From contig NZ_CP128414.1 of assembly GCF_038505995.1 (NCBI RefSeq), forward strand, positions 496,001 through 560,000: DNA of 64,000 nucleotides, in the 5' to 3' direction. Below the pieces are notes generated by a model that searched no databases, was not told the origin of the DNA, and was given only the letters and a program-made list of their open reading frames with translations. Shown here piece by piece: positions 7,561 through 15,673 of the stretch. A program made the position numbers and the translations under genes. The stretch is from Candidatus Phytoplasma asteris. Its GTDB lineage: Bacteria > Bacillota_I > Bacilli_A > Acholeplasmatales > Acholeplasmataceae. The number at the start of each line of letters is the position of its first letter. Position 1 is the first letter of the stretch.

Positions 7561-8544
7561 TTAAAACCATTTTTTAAACCAAGAAGTTACTTTTTCGACT
7601 TTTTTGTTTACATCGTCTTTAATTTTTGCAGTAAAGGGTTTAATTGAACCTTTCCAGGTTTTTTGGTTTTTTATGGTTTTTTTAATTTGTTCGTATTCTG
7701 TTGTTTTTTGTATTAAATTATCACTTTTTTCTTTTAAGGTTATTTTAGTTGTTTCATGAGCTTTTTGTTCTTCTTTTATTTTTTCTTTAAGTTTATTGAT
7801 TTCATGACGGAGTTCGGCGTTTTCTTCAAGATATTTACCAGAGACGTTTTCTAAAGCTTTAATAGTTCCTTCGAGCGCTTCAATGTGAAGGCCTTGTTGC
7901 ACCCATTTATCGATTTGTTGTTCTAATTCCTCGCTTAAACGGTTAATTTCATTGGCTTGTTCATTGATGATTTGGTTTAATTGTGTGATTTCTTGGTCTT
8001 TTTGGTAGATAGTTGCTTGATATTCTTTTTCTTTTTGTTGAAAATTAGTAGTTAATTGATTGATTTCCTGTTGGAGTGCTTGTTTGTCTTGTTGAGATAA
8101 AGCTTGATTAGTTATTAATTCTTGGTTTTTAGTTTCAATTAGGGATTTTTGTTCTTGGAGTTGGTTTTGGAGTTGTTCGGTCATTTGGTTTTGTTCGTTA
8201 ATTTGATTGATTAATTGATTAATTTGTTTTTCTTTTTCGGTGTTGATGGTTTTTTCTTGGTGAAGATCAGTTTCTAATTGATTAATCTTTTGATCTTGGG
8301 TAAAGATTTCATTTTCTTTAGAACGAATTTTGTCAGTTTGTTGATTGATTTCCTTTTGAAGTTCTTGTTTTTCTTGTTCAGAAAGTTTTTGATTGTTTTC
8401 TAATTCTTCTTGTTTTTGAGTTAAATCATGTTCTAAATTGGTTTTTTGGGTTTCTAAAGTTAAGCTATTAATTTTTTCTTGTTGGAGTTGGATTTCTAAT
8501 AAGTTTTTGGCTTTGATGATTTCTTCAGGAGTTAGTTGTTGCAT
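7561..8544 (-). CDS. long coiled-coil protein, probable 3' part of a frameshifted gene
   Basis: 327 aa from the first ATG. Nearly all residues 10-310 form a Q/E/K-rich coiled-coil (LEEQIDKWVQQG, INRLSEELEQQ), followed by a basic C-terminus. No good ribosome binding site precedes the ATG. The reading frame stays open upstream to overlap the end of the 8660-9499 gene, where a single extra C (CCC TGA) separates the two frames. The pair is probably one long membrane-anchored coiled-coil protein split by a +1 shift. PMU2 has a comparable but unrelated-looking coiled-coil gene at 36433-38055. Confidence 0.6.
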   Translation of the reverse strand: MQQLTPEEIIKAKNLLEIQLQQEKINSLTLETQKTNLEHDLTQKQEELENNQKLSEQEKQELQKEINQQTDKIRSKENEIFTQDQKINQLETDLHQEKTINTEKEKQINQLINQINEQNQMTEQLQNQLQEQKSLIETKNQELITNQALSQQDKQALQQEINQLTTNFQQKEKEYQATIYQKDQEITQLNQIINEQANEINRLSEELEQQIDKWVQQGLHIEALEGTIKALENVSGKYLEENAELRHEINKLKEKIKEEQKAHETTKITLKEKSDNLIQKTTEYEQIKKTIKNQKTWKGSIKPFTAKIKDDVNKKVEKVTSWFKKWF

Positions 8545-8659
8545 TTCCGTTGTTTGGTTAGTTTCTTTTAATTCCTCACCAATTAGTGGTGGTGTGTTGT
8601 GATGTAGTTGTTCTTGTTGTAATAAGGTAGATTCAGTTGTTGATTCAACTGAACCTTTA

Positions 8660-9499
8660 TCAGGGATTGTTAAGGTTACCAGTTTTACTTTCTTCTTGAG
8701 TTATTTCTTCTTGGGTTATTTCTTCTTGAATTGGATTAACTATAGTTGGTAATTCATTGTTGGGTTGTTGTTGAATAGGTGGTGCTTGTAAGATTGTTGT
8801 TGGGGGATTTTCCATTTTATGGGTTAATTGTTGTGGAGGATTAGGGATTTTGGTTTCTTCTTGATAAAATTGGTAAAGTTCATAAGCAGTTGAAGCTAAA
8901 GAAACCCAAAATAAAGCTTTACTACCAATTTTAAGGATTTTACCACCGACATTCGCTATTTTGGAAGTAGCTTTTTTTTGAATGATAGTTTTAGTTCCTT
9001 TTTTAATGGTTTTTTTTGTTCCACCTTTTAACCAATTACCGATTTTTCCAATTCCGAAACAAATCCCGATGACACTTAAAGTAGTTGCTAGATAATAACT
9101 TAATTTATTTTGCGGTGAAGGATTATGATTAGGATCTTTATCGTTGCCTGTTAGTTTATTATAGATATATTCAACAAAAGTGCGAATTGGTTGTGTGGCT
9201 TTATCGTATAATATTTTTATTTTAGCCGCGGTGTTGTTCGTAAAAGCGTTGATTTGGTTTAAAACTTCAGGAAAGAATTTGAAAAGGGTCCAATAAAACG
9301 CCCCACCAATTAATAATAATGGGATGCACCATTTGAAGATGTTAAAGAAAGTTTTAATGATTTTAAACAACCAGTTTTCTTTTTTAGTTTGAGTTTCGAT
9401 AATTATTTTAGGAGTTGGATTTTTTCTTTTGATAATTATTTCGTTAGATTTATTGTTTTTGGATTGATTTTTACTGTTTTTATTTGTTTTTTTTGACAT
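8660..9499 (-). CDS. multi-pass membrane protein, 5' part of a probable frameshifted gene
   Basis: 279 aa. A basic N-terminus (MSKKTNKNSKNQSKNNKS) is followed by hydrophobic segments near residues 50-70, 130-150 and 185-205, then a glutamate/threonine-rich tail with ITQEE repeats. It ends NLNNP followed by TGA. The last sense codon is CCC, and removing one C continues smoothly into DKGSVESTTES and the coiled-coil frame at 7561-8544. It starts 4 bp downstream of the 90-aa membrane/coil gene stop region. Function unknown. Confidence 0.65.
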   Translation of the reverse strand: MSKKTNKNSKNQSKNNKSNEIIIKRKNPTPKIIIETQTKKENWLFKIIKTFFNIFKWCIPLLLIGGAFYWTLFKFFPEVLNQINAFTNNTAAKIKILYDKATQPIRTFVEYIYNKLTGNDKDPNHNPSPQNKLSYYLATTLSVIGICFGIGKIGNWLKGGTKKTIKKGTKTIIQKKATSKIANVGGKILKIGSKALFWVSLASTAYELYQFYQEETKIPNPPQQLTHKMENPPTTILQAPPIQQQPNNELPTIVNPIQEEITQEEITQEESKTGNLNNP

Positions 9500-9503
9500 A
9501 TTT

Positions 9504-9776
9504 TTACTCGCTTTCTTGATTGGATTTATTTTGATTTATTATCATTTCTTCTAATTTATCTATTTTTTCATTAATTTTTTTAAAATTACTTTGGGTTTCT
9601 TGTTGGAATTCGTCCATTTCCTTTTCAATAAGGTTAATTTTTTCTTTTAAATGATTGTTTTGAAGGTTAATATGTTTTTCTAAATTATTATGGTTAACAA
9701 AGTTATAAGTTGTAATGATTGATGTGACAACAATTATTAAATAAATATAAATAAAATGTTTTTTTTGCATTTCCAT
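9504..9776 (-). CDS. small membrane-anchored coiled-coil protein
   Basis: 90 aa. N-terminal membrane segment (FIYIYLIIVVTSIITTYNF), then heptad-like charged helices (EKINLIEKEMDEFQQETQ). Short gap to the next gene on the same strand. Resembles a topologically simple membrane organiser; function unknown. Confidence 0.6.
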   Translation of the reverse strand: MEMQKKHFIYIYLIIVVTSIITTYNFVNHNNLEKHINLQNNHLKEKINLIEKEMDEFQQETQSNFKKINEKIDKLEEMIINQNKSNQESE

Positions 9777-9820
9777 TTTGTTTTCTCACTTTCTTTTTGT
9801 TTTTTAAAGTTTTTTTAAAA

Positions 9821-9848
9821 TAAAAAAGACTCTCATTTAGAGTCTTTT
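9821..9848 (-). terminator. hairpin terminator after AAA+ gene
   Basis: AAAAGACTCT/AGAGTCTTTT stem with loop CATTT between the AAA+ gene and the following small gene. Suggests transcription is attenuated within the PMU1 gene string. Confidence 0.6.
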
Positions 9849-9861
9849 AATGTTGGTGAAA

Positions 9862-12162
9862 TTATTTTTGATTGTTGTTTTGAGGTCCTGCATGATGTTT
9901 ATCTTGGTAAAGAGATAAAGTTTGACGGACAGGGTTGAAGTGGAGGTGGAAATGGGTTAATTTGAAATTAGCATCGTCAACGAAAGCATCACCAAGGTAA
10001 TAGTCTTTGTCGTCTTCTAAGAAGTGTTTAGGTCCTTTGTATTTAACGATTAAGCAATTACCACCTGGGCCTTTGTGTTGTTGTTTTTCGAATTTTAGAT
10101 ATAAATATAATTGACTATCATCTTTTTTATCAAAAGAAGCGTCATCGAATCCGTCTAAAGTAGTGTGGTTATAAGTATCACCATTTTTATTCCAACGGTC
10201 GAAAGGATGACGGTCTTTGATGTAACAAACTAAGTTAGAGGGTTCTTTTTGAAGTTCACGACGATTTTCGACTAGCTTTAATTCTTTTCTTAAATTTTCC
10301 TCTTTAGTTTGAAGAGTTTTAAGTTTGTTTTTAATATCGATGATTTCTTGATTTTTATCTTTAATGGTTTGTTCATATTTGTCAGGCGTTTGGTTTAAAG
10401 TGACTAATTCTTGTTCTAATTGGGAGATTTTGTTTTCTTGGTGGATTTTAGTTAATTGCTGATTAATATTATTTAATTCAGCTTGGATTTGAGAATAGCG
10501 ACGATTGTAATAGTTAATTCCGTTTAAACCATCAAAGGTAAATTTGGTTTCTATTTTGGTTTCGTCTTTAGGTTTAACTAAATATTGATTGAACCCTTGA
10601 CGCCATTGGGCGTATTGATTTTCACAAGCTTCTCTTCTTTTTTTAACCTGACTATAATCAGGTTTTGTTTTTAATTTTAGTTGTAAGACTTCTTCGATAT
10701 CCGAAGGTAACATGACTTCATGGGTTTGAGGGTTTTGTTGAGCCCATTTAGCCGTTTTTTTGTAAGCTTCTTCGATGATGGTCGTTAAATCACGGTTAGA
10801 GAGGTTTTTGCCTTGACATAATTGGGTAATATCTTTTAAAGCTAAGAAAGTATGATAACTAATTTGATAAGGGGTGATAATATGTTTTAAATAACCTTCA
10901 ATTTCATGATCTTTTAAATGACCGATATAGATTTCTTTACTGAAACGACTGCGTAAAGCGGTATCAATTTTATGAAGATTATTAGTCGCTCCCATTAAGA
11001 CAATTTTTTTATTACTACTATTAAACCCATCTAATTTATCTAATAAAGTATTAATCACATTGACTCCTCCTGAAGAAATGTTAGAATCATTACGATTTTC
11101 TAATCCTTCGATTTCATCAATAAAGATAATGGTTTTATCATGATTTTCGGCTTCTTGCCACACTTTATCAACTTCTTTTTCCCCTTCGCCGATGTATTTT
11201 TGTCGGAATTTAGAAGGAATTAAGTTAATAAAGTGCACGTTCGCTTCTCCACAAAGAGCTTTAATTAAAAAGGTTTTCCCTGTTCCTGGCGGTCCATAAA
11301 GTAAATAACCTTTGGGGCGGACTTGATCGAAGTTAATTAAGGATTGGTTTGTGCGAAAATAAGTTAATAAGTCTTCTAATTCTTCTTTTTCACTTTCCAT
11401 GCCGTAAACGTCTTTAAATGTCACTTGTTTTTTAGTATGAGGAAGAGGTTTATTTTCTTTTAAATGATTTAATTGGATAGTTAAATTTTTCTTTTGTTTT
11501 TCAAAAGCTAATTTTTGATCGGTTAAGAACAGTTGAAAATCATTTAGATTTTTTAATTCAGTTTGATTTTTTCGATATTCTTTTTGCGTTTTTAATTCTT
11601 CAATTCTTTTTTGATTAGCTTCCACATAATTAAGGGCTTGGTTTAATTGGAAAATTTGTTGTTGAAGGTTTTCTTGGGTTTGAAGTTGAGCTTTTTCTTG
11701 GGCTAATTTTTCTAGTTCTTCTTGTTTTTCTTTTTGATTTTGGTTTAAGGCTTTTCTTTGTTCTATTAAATTATTTACTAAGGTTTGTTGAGTTTGTTGT
11801 TGGTTTTTCAGTTCTGTTAATTGTTGTTGTTTTTGGGTTTTCGTGTTTGTGGGTAATTGTGGGTTATTAGTTAATTCGGTTTGTAGAGTTTTAATTTTAG
11901 TAATAATGTCGGTTAAAGTTTTAACATTTTCATCAATTTGGGTTTTTAAGGTGCGATCTTGTTGTTGGAGTTCTTGGATTTTGGCTTGTTCTAATTTGAT
12001 TTGGTGGTCGATCTCTTGTTGTTGTGTTGATGAGGGTTGTTTAGTTAATGATGGGTTTTGAGTTGGTGGACGAGAATGGGTGATGCCAAAGATTAATAAA
12101 ATCAATAAACCTAAACTCAATAATCCGATAAAACTCAAATAAATTTTTTTGTTTAAGATCAT
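9862..12162 (-). CDS. AAA+ ATPase (FtsH-like AAA domain, no protease) with extra C-terminal module
   Basis: 766-aa membrane protein. Order: N-terminal membrane segment (LSFIGLLSLGLLILLIF); Q-rich coiled-coil (about 45-240); AAA domain with GPPGTGKT, IIFIDEIEG and the SRF arginine finger; then TFDGLNGINYY near residue 541, a second coiled-coil, and the 118-residue module also found in the 6614-7489 gene. There is no HEXXH motif, so annotation as FtsH/HflB peptidase would be wrong despite the FtsH-like AAA part. The PMU2 orthologue (35183-36430) stops after the AAA domain. Probably a membrane-bound remodelling ATPase; the substrate is unknown. Confidence 0.75.
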   Translation of the reverse strand: MILNKKIYLSFIGLLSLGLLILLIFGITHSRPPTQNPSLTKQPSSTQQQEIDHQIKLEQAKIQELQQQDRTLKTQIDENVKTLTDIITKIKTLQTELTNNPQLPTNTKTQKQQQLTELKNQQQTQQTLVNNLIEQRKALNQNQKEKQEELEKLAQEKAQLQTQENLQQQIFQLNQALNYVEANQKRIEELKTQKEYRKNQTELKNLNDFQLFLTDQKLAFEKQKKNLTIQLNHLKENKPLPHTKKQVTFKDVYGMESEKEELEDLLTYFRTNQSLINFDQVRPKGYLLYGPPGTGKTFLIKALCGEANVHFINLIPSKFRQKYIGEGEKEVDKVWQEAENHDKTIIFIDEIEGLENRNDSNISSGGVNVINTLLDKLDGFNSSNKKIVLMGATNNLHKIDTALRSRFSKEIYIGHLKDHEIEGYLKHIITPYQISYHTFLALKDITQLCQGKNLSNRDLTTIIEEAYKKTAKWAQQNPQTHEVMLPSDIEEVLQLKLKTKPDYSQVKKRREACENQYAQWRQGFNQYLVKPKDETKIETKFTFDGLNGINYYNRRYSQIQAELNNINQQLTKIHQENKISQLEQELVTLNQTPDKYEQTIKDKNQEIIDIKNKLKTLQTKEENLRKELKLVENRRELQKEPSNLVCYIKDRHPFDRWNKNGDTYNHTTLDGFDDASFDKKDDSQLYLYLKFEKQQHKGPGGNCLIVKYKGPKHFLEDDKDYYLGDAFVDDANFKLTHFHLHFNPVRQTLSLYQDKHHAGPQNNNQK
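9897..10251. repeat. 355-bp direct repeat, copy B (C-terminal module)
   Basis: Second copy of the module at 6673-7027, here fused to the AAA+ ATPase reading frame. Confidence 0.85.
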
Positions 12163-12204
12163 AGAGAACCTCCTTTCTTAGGTGTTTAAAAGAAAATAAT
12201 TGGA

Positions 12205-12537
12205 TTATTTTAAAATTAAAGTTTTCACTTGGTCTTTGATTGGTTTTGACATTTTAAAACTAACAACCGTTTTTGCAGGAATTTTTAAGTTTTTACCAGT
12301 TCTTTTGCCTGTTTTTTTGCCTGTTTGTTTATTGATGATGAATTTAGTTTCGGGTGTTGTGTGGGCTTTTCTAGTTTTTAAGATGAATTTGCCAATTTTA
12401 GAGGATAAAACTACTTCTTCATTTGATGTAATTGCTTTAATTAGAGCATTCTCAAATGAATTGTAAAACTCTTCGGTTTGGGTTATTGAGGTTTTATTTA
12501 CCTCAGCTATTGATTTAATTAATTCTTTTTTATTCAT
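12205..12537 (-). CDS. himA: HU/IHF-family DNA-binding protein of PMU1
   Basis: 110-aa HU-type protein (MNKKELIKSIAEVNKTS..., VVLSSKIGKF) expected to bend DNA during replication or transposition of the unit. The beta-arm differs from the family: in place of the GRNPKT turn seen in the PMU2 copy there is TTPETKFIINKQTGKK plus additional basic residues, making it 14 aa longer. The N-terminal 65 residues are nearly identical to the PMU2 copy, so the change is local. Confidence 0.85.
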   Translation of the reverse strand: MNKKELIKSIAEVNKTSITQTEEFYNSFENALIKAITSNEEVVLSSKIGKFILKTRKAHTTPETKFIINKQTGKKTGKRTGKNLKIPAKTVVSFKMSKPIKDQVKTLILK

Positions 12538-12560
12538 ATTTTTTTCTCCTTTTGGTTTAT

Positions 12561-12584
12561 AAAAAAAGTCCCTTTTGGGGACTT
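12561..12584 (-). terminator. hairpin terminator between ssb and himA
   Basis: AAGTCCC TTTT GGGGACTT stem with an A-run on the left (U-tract on the minus strand). The PMU2 counterpart is at 33863-33888. Confidence 0.6.
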
Positions 12585-12597
12585 AATTTTTTGAATA

Positions 12598-12912
12598 TTA
12601 TTTGGTTTTGTTATCTAAAAAGATGACGTTTTGGATAATTACTTTGATGGTGGTTCGCGTTTTACCTTCGTTTGTGGTATATTTTTGGATGGATAATGTG
12701 CCTTCTGCATATATTTTTGAACCTTTATGTAAATACATACTCATGTTTTCAGCTTGATTACGAAACACTACACAAGGGATGTATTGCACTTTATCCTTGT
12801 TGTTAATTGCTAAATTGAAATCTATTTTTGGGATTTGTTCGTTGTTGCTATTGATATATTGTTTTTCTAGGTTATGGGCGATATTACCGATTAATTGGAC
12901 TTTATTTAACAT
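12598..12912 (-). CDS. ssb: single-stranded DNA-binding protein of PMU1
   Basis: 104-aa SSB with the OB-fold start MLNKVQLIGNIAHNLEKQY, central VVFRNQAENMSMYLHKGSKIYAEG and a C-terminal beta strand. It ends just after the OB fold and lacks the acidic tail that recruits partner proteins in full-size SSBs. It begins one base after the sigma-factor stop, so the pair is co-translated. Nearly identical copy in PMU2. Confidence 0.9.
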   Translation of the reverse strand: MLNKVQLIGNIAHNLEKQYINSNNEQIPKIDFNLAINNKDKVQYIPCVVFRNQAENMSMYLHKGSKIYAEGTLSIQKYTTNEGKTRTTIKVIIQNVIFLDNKTK

Positions 12913-12913
12913 T

Positions 12914-13540
12914 TTATTTCTCCTTATTTTTATAATTTGGGTTTAGTTTTTTGATGGCGTCTTTTTTTAAGTTTTCTATTTGTTTTAAAGTTAAATTTAG
13001 TTTTTGGGCGATTGCATGATTGGTTAGAGGTTGTTGATTAGGTTCGTTGTTGTTTTCTAGTGAGATACCAAAACTTAAACAAATAACATTGAATTCATTT
13101 TTACTTAGTTTAGTTTTTAGTTTTTTTATTAATAATTCATGTTTTACTTGTTTTAACCATAATTGATGTGGATTAAGGATTTTATCCCAATTAGGTTGTT
13201 TGTGTTTTTCTTCTTTAAAACTGATATTGTTTGATTTGGTTGTTTTTTGGGGAATTGAAGGTGAATGGCTTTTTCTTATTAGTTCATTGATTGCTGATTT
13301 TATTGTTGGTGTTGCATAGGCGATAAAGTCATAACCTAAATCTTGGTAATTATTTAGAGCTTTGATTAATCCTAAAATCCCTTCTTGATACAAATCCTCC
13401 TTAGTTAAAACTTTAGGGTAATATTTAAAATGATAAGCTAGTTTTTTTACTAAAGGTAAATGAAGTTCGATTAATTGATTACGAATTTCTAAATTCTTTT
13501 TATTTTTTAAAAAATCTTTAAATAATTTTTGTCTTAACAT
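12914..13540 (-). CDS. rpoF: sigma-70 family (FliA/SigF-like) sigma factor of PMU1
   Basis: 208-aa sigma factor. Region 2 is recognisable (DLYQEGILGLIKALNNY, then YDFIAYATPTIKSAI), as is a region-4 helix-turn-helix (AIAQKLNLTLKQIENLKKDA). First gene of PMU1, next to the terminal inverted repeat. May direct RNA polymerase to PMU promoters and so couple the unit to host conditions (inference). PMU2 has an almost identical intact copy; the mini-PMU has a fragment. Confidence 0.85.
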   Translation of the reverse strand: MLRQKLFKDFLKNKKNLEIRNQLIELHLPLVKKLAYHFKYYPKVLTKEDLYQEGILGLIKALNNYQDLGYDFIAYATPTIKSAINELIRKSHSPSIPQKTTKSNNISFKEEKHKQPNWDKILNPHQLWLKQVKHELLIKKLKTKLSKNEFNVICLSFGISLENNNEPNQQPLTNHAIAQKLNLTLKQIENLKKDAIKKLNPNYKNKEK

Positions 13541-13680
13541 TCAATTCCTTTCTAAAAACATTTTTTTTAGAAAAGATATGAAATTATTTTTTAGTCTTGA
13601 AACAAAAAAAGACTAACTTAATAGTTAGCCTTAAAGAATTTTTAAAAAGTAAAAAGTGTCTAAACTTTTGGAACACCTCA
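13541..13680. repeat. PMU1 terminal inverted repeat
   Basis: About 140 bp that is the reverse complement of 32767-32906 and similar to 47460-47599. Outer end TGAGGTGTTCC (read inward). Contains a hairpin with a T-tract reading into the unit and the conserved stretch GATATGAAATTAT also present in IS3 tra5 ends. Confidence 0.85.
13606..13635 (-). terminator. terminator hairpin inside the PMU1 end repeat
   Basis: GGCTAACT ATTA AGTTAGTC stem followed by T7 on the minus strand, pointing into the unit, upstream of the sigma gene. It would stop transcription entering from the flanking chromosome. Confidence 0.6.
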
Positions 13681-15212
13681 TTATATCCAAGCCCAAACTA
13701 GCATGATAGTAAGAAGGAATGACAAAAGATTTGAAGGTTTAATCCAAAAAGAAGAAATAAATTTTGAAGGTTTTTGCGATGAATTAAAAAAAATAGCAAC
13801 TCCAAACGAACCAATTCAATTTGTAACATTCCAAAATACTGCTGCAATCCCAGTAATTAAAAAAATAGTAGCGCAAACAAATATGCAAGAATCACAGCCA
13901 CTTGTTAAAAAAAACAACGAATTAAGTAGTCCTCCTGCATGCTTTCAGGATGTTTCACAAAAGAAATCCGATATTTTTGTAATAGATAGTTTTATGGCTA
14001 GATGGGCTTGTGCCTCAGATAATAATTTAGCTTTTTTTAACATGAATTCCAAAAATTTAAGTCATTCTGCTTGCCCTCAAGGTTTGGGAATGTTTTTGCC
14101 TAAAAAAAATGATAAAGATAGAAGAATACCAAATTTACAAGAAAAGATAAATACCGTATTATTGGAATTGGGATTAGTAAAACAAGAAGAAGGCAAATTC
14201 CTAGATATTATAGATTTAAAAAATAAACTTAATAGCTTGGAAAAAAATTAGAAAGATTAGCAAATCCAGAAACACAAATTACACATGAAAATGAAGAAAT
14301 AAAAATAACAACAAAACAAATAGAACAATTAGGAAAAATAACAGATATTGAAACACTAAAAGCAAAACTTAAGGAACTTACAAATCCATTAGAACAAAAT
14401 AAATCAATTTTAAGTGATAATGAAAAACAAAACTTAATAAATGAAATTGCAAAAACAAAAAAACAAATTACAAACATATAAAAAATAACCAAAAAATGGG
14501 TAGACGATATTTTTGAAAACCATCAAGAAACAATTAATCTAGCAAAAAATAATACTTGGTCACAAATTAGAAAAACTTTTCCATCTTATAAAGAAGGACT
14601 TAAAACTACTTTAATTTTGGCTATTGATGGTCTTTTTTTAGGCTTTTTATTAGCTATTTTATGCACCTTAATGAAAAATGCCCAATCCAATAATCCTTAT
14701 ATATTAAAAATTAGCAAAGGAATAAGTTGGATCTTTGATATTTTATTTTTCATTTTAAAAACGATGCCAACAGCAGACCAAGCAATGCTTGTTTATTATG
14801 GCATTGGAAACCTTTGTAATAAAGGTGTTATTACTTCTCTTAATGCAGGACTTTTGGTTTTGAGTCTTAATTCTTTAGCAAACATTAATGTAATTTTAAT
14901 GCAGAATATCAAATTTTTAGATAAAGGACAAATTGAAGCGGCATTGAGTTTGGGAATGAGCCAAAGACAAGTTTTTTCTCTATTGTTTTTCCCCAAGCTT
15001 TGAAAAGATCAGTGCCTTTTATTATCCAACAATTCATCACAAACATTAAAGATAGTTCTTTTTTTGCTATGATAGGCGTCTCTGAGTTAACTTTAGTAGC
15101 TAAAAATAATACTGGAGTGACTTTTAATCCGATCTTGCCTTTTGCTATGATAACTGGTTTTTACTTAAGTATCATTGTTATTACTAATTTATTAAACAAA
15201 AATATTTACTAA
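13681..15212 (+). pseudogene. truncated and broken amino-acid ABC transporter (binding-protein/permease fusion)
   Basis: Remnant starting exactly at the PMU1 edge. The first codons read YIQAQTSMIVRRNDKRFEG, the middle of a type-3 solute-binding domain that runs to about 14250. A linker coil (ERLANPETQITHENEE) follows in another frame, with an in-frame TAA near 14479. The permease domain is at 14590-15212 with the EAA loop GQIEAALSLGMSQRQVF. A single missing C in the run before 15000 (TTCCCCAAG) shifts the frame between 14617-15003 and 15000-15212. The 5' end is absent. Intact homologous genes are at 54276-57615. Decay probably began when PMU1 landed in the gene. Confidence 0.8.
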
Positions 15213-15265
15213 AAATATCCTTCATAAATAAATAATTTTTCAAAGTTTTAACACCGAAACCTGAT

Positions 15266-15297
15266 AAAAGGCCATTAGCTAATGTGGTCTTTTTTTG
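15266..15297 (+). terminator. hairpin terminator after the ABC remnant
   Basis: AAAGGCCA ... TGGTCTTTTTTT, an imperfect stem with G-T pairs followed by a T-run. Confidence 0.5.
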
Positions 15298-15369
15298 GGT
15301 GGCGGGCATGTAAATATTATTTTGGTTTATGATTTTGAGGAAAAAAAACAAAAATCAAAATAAAACTGA

Positions 15370-15375
15370 TATAAT
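15370..15375 (+). promoter_or_regulatory. -10 element of tRNA-Leu gene
   Basis: TATAAT 36 bp upstream of the tRNA. No convincing -35 hexamer at the usual spacing. Confidence 0.5.
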
Positions 15376-15411
15376 ATATAAGTATGATATTTTTATCATT
15401 TAAAACAAAAA

Positions 15412-15496
15412 GCTGATGTGGCGGAATGGTAGACGCACTTGACTCAAAATCAAGCGAGCAATACTCATGTCGGTTCGAGTCCGACCATCAGTACCA
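15412..15496 (+). tRNA. tRNA-Leu (CAA)
   Basis: Acceptor GCTGATG pairs with CATCAGT. Anticodon stem CTTGA/TCAAG with loop CTCAAAA gives anticodon CAA. Long variable arm as expected for a class II tRNA. CCA is encoded. Confidence 0.95.
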
Positions 15497-15545
15497 TTAA
15501 TTTATTTTTATTTATAATTGCATCTATGAAAAGAAATAACAAATA

Positions 15546-15581
15546 AAAAATTGCATGAATTTCATGTGTTTTTTTATTTGT
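15546..15581 (+). terminator. terminator after tRNA-Leu
   Basis: CATGAA T TTCATG stem followed by a run of seven T. Confidence 0.5.
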
Positions 15582-15673
15582 TTTATTTTTTAAAAAACGA
15601 TTTGAAACAACAATTTTGATTTCTTGCCTCTTTCTTGCCTCTTTTCCCAATCAACTATTAGGTGGTATTTATT

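Noticed and set aside
9862-12162. FtsH/HflB protease annotation for the PMU1 AAA+ gene
   Set aside because: The AAA part is FtsH-like, but no HEXXH metalloprotease motif exists in the protein; the C-terminus is a different module.
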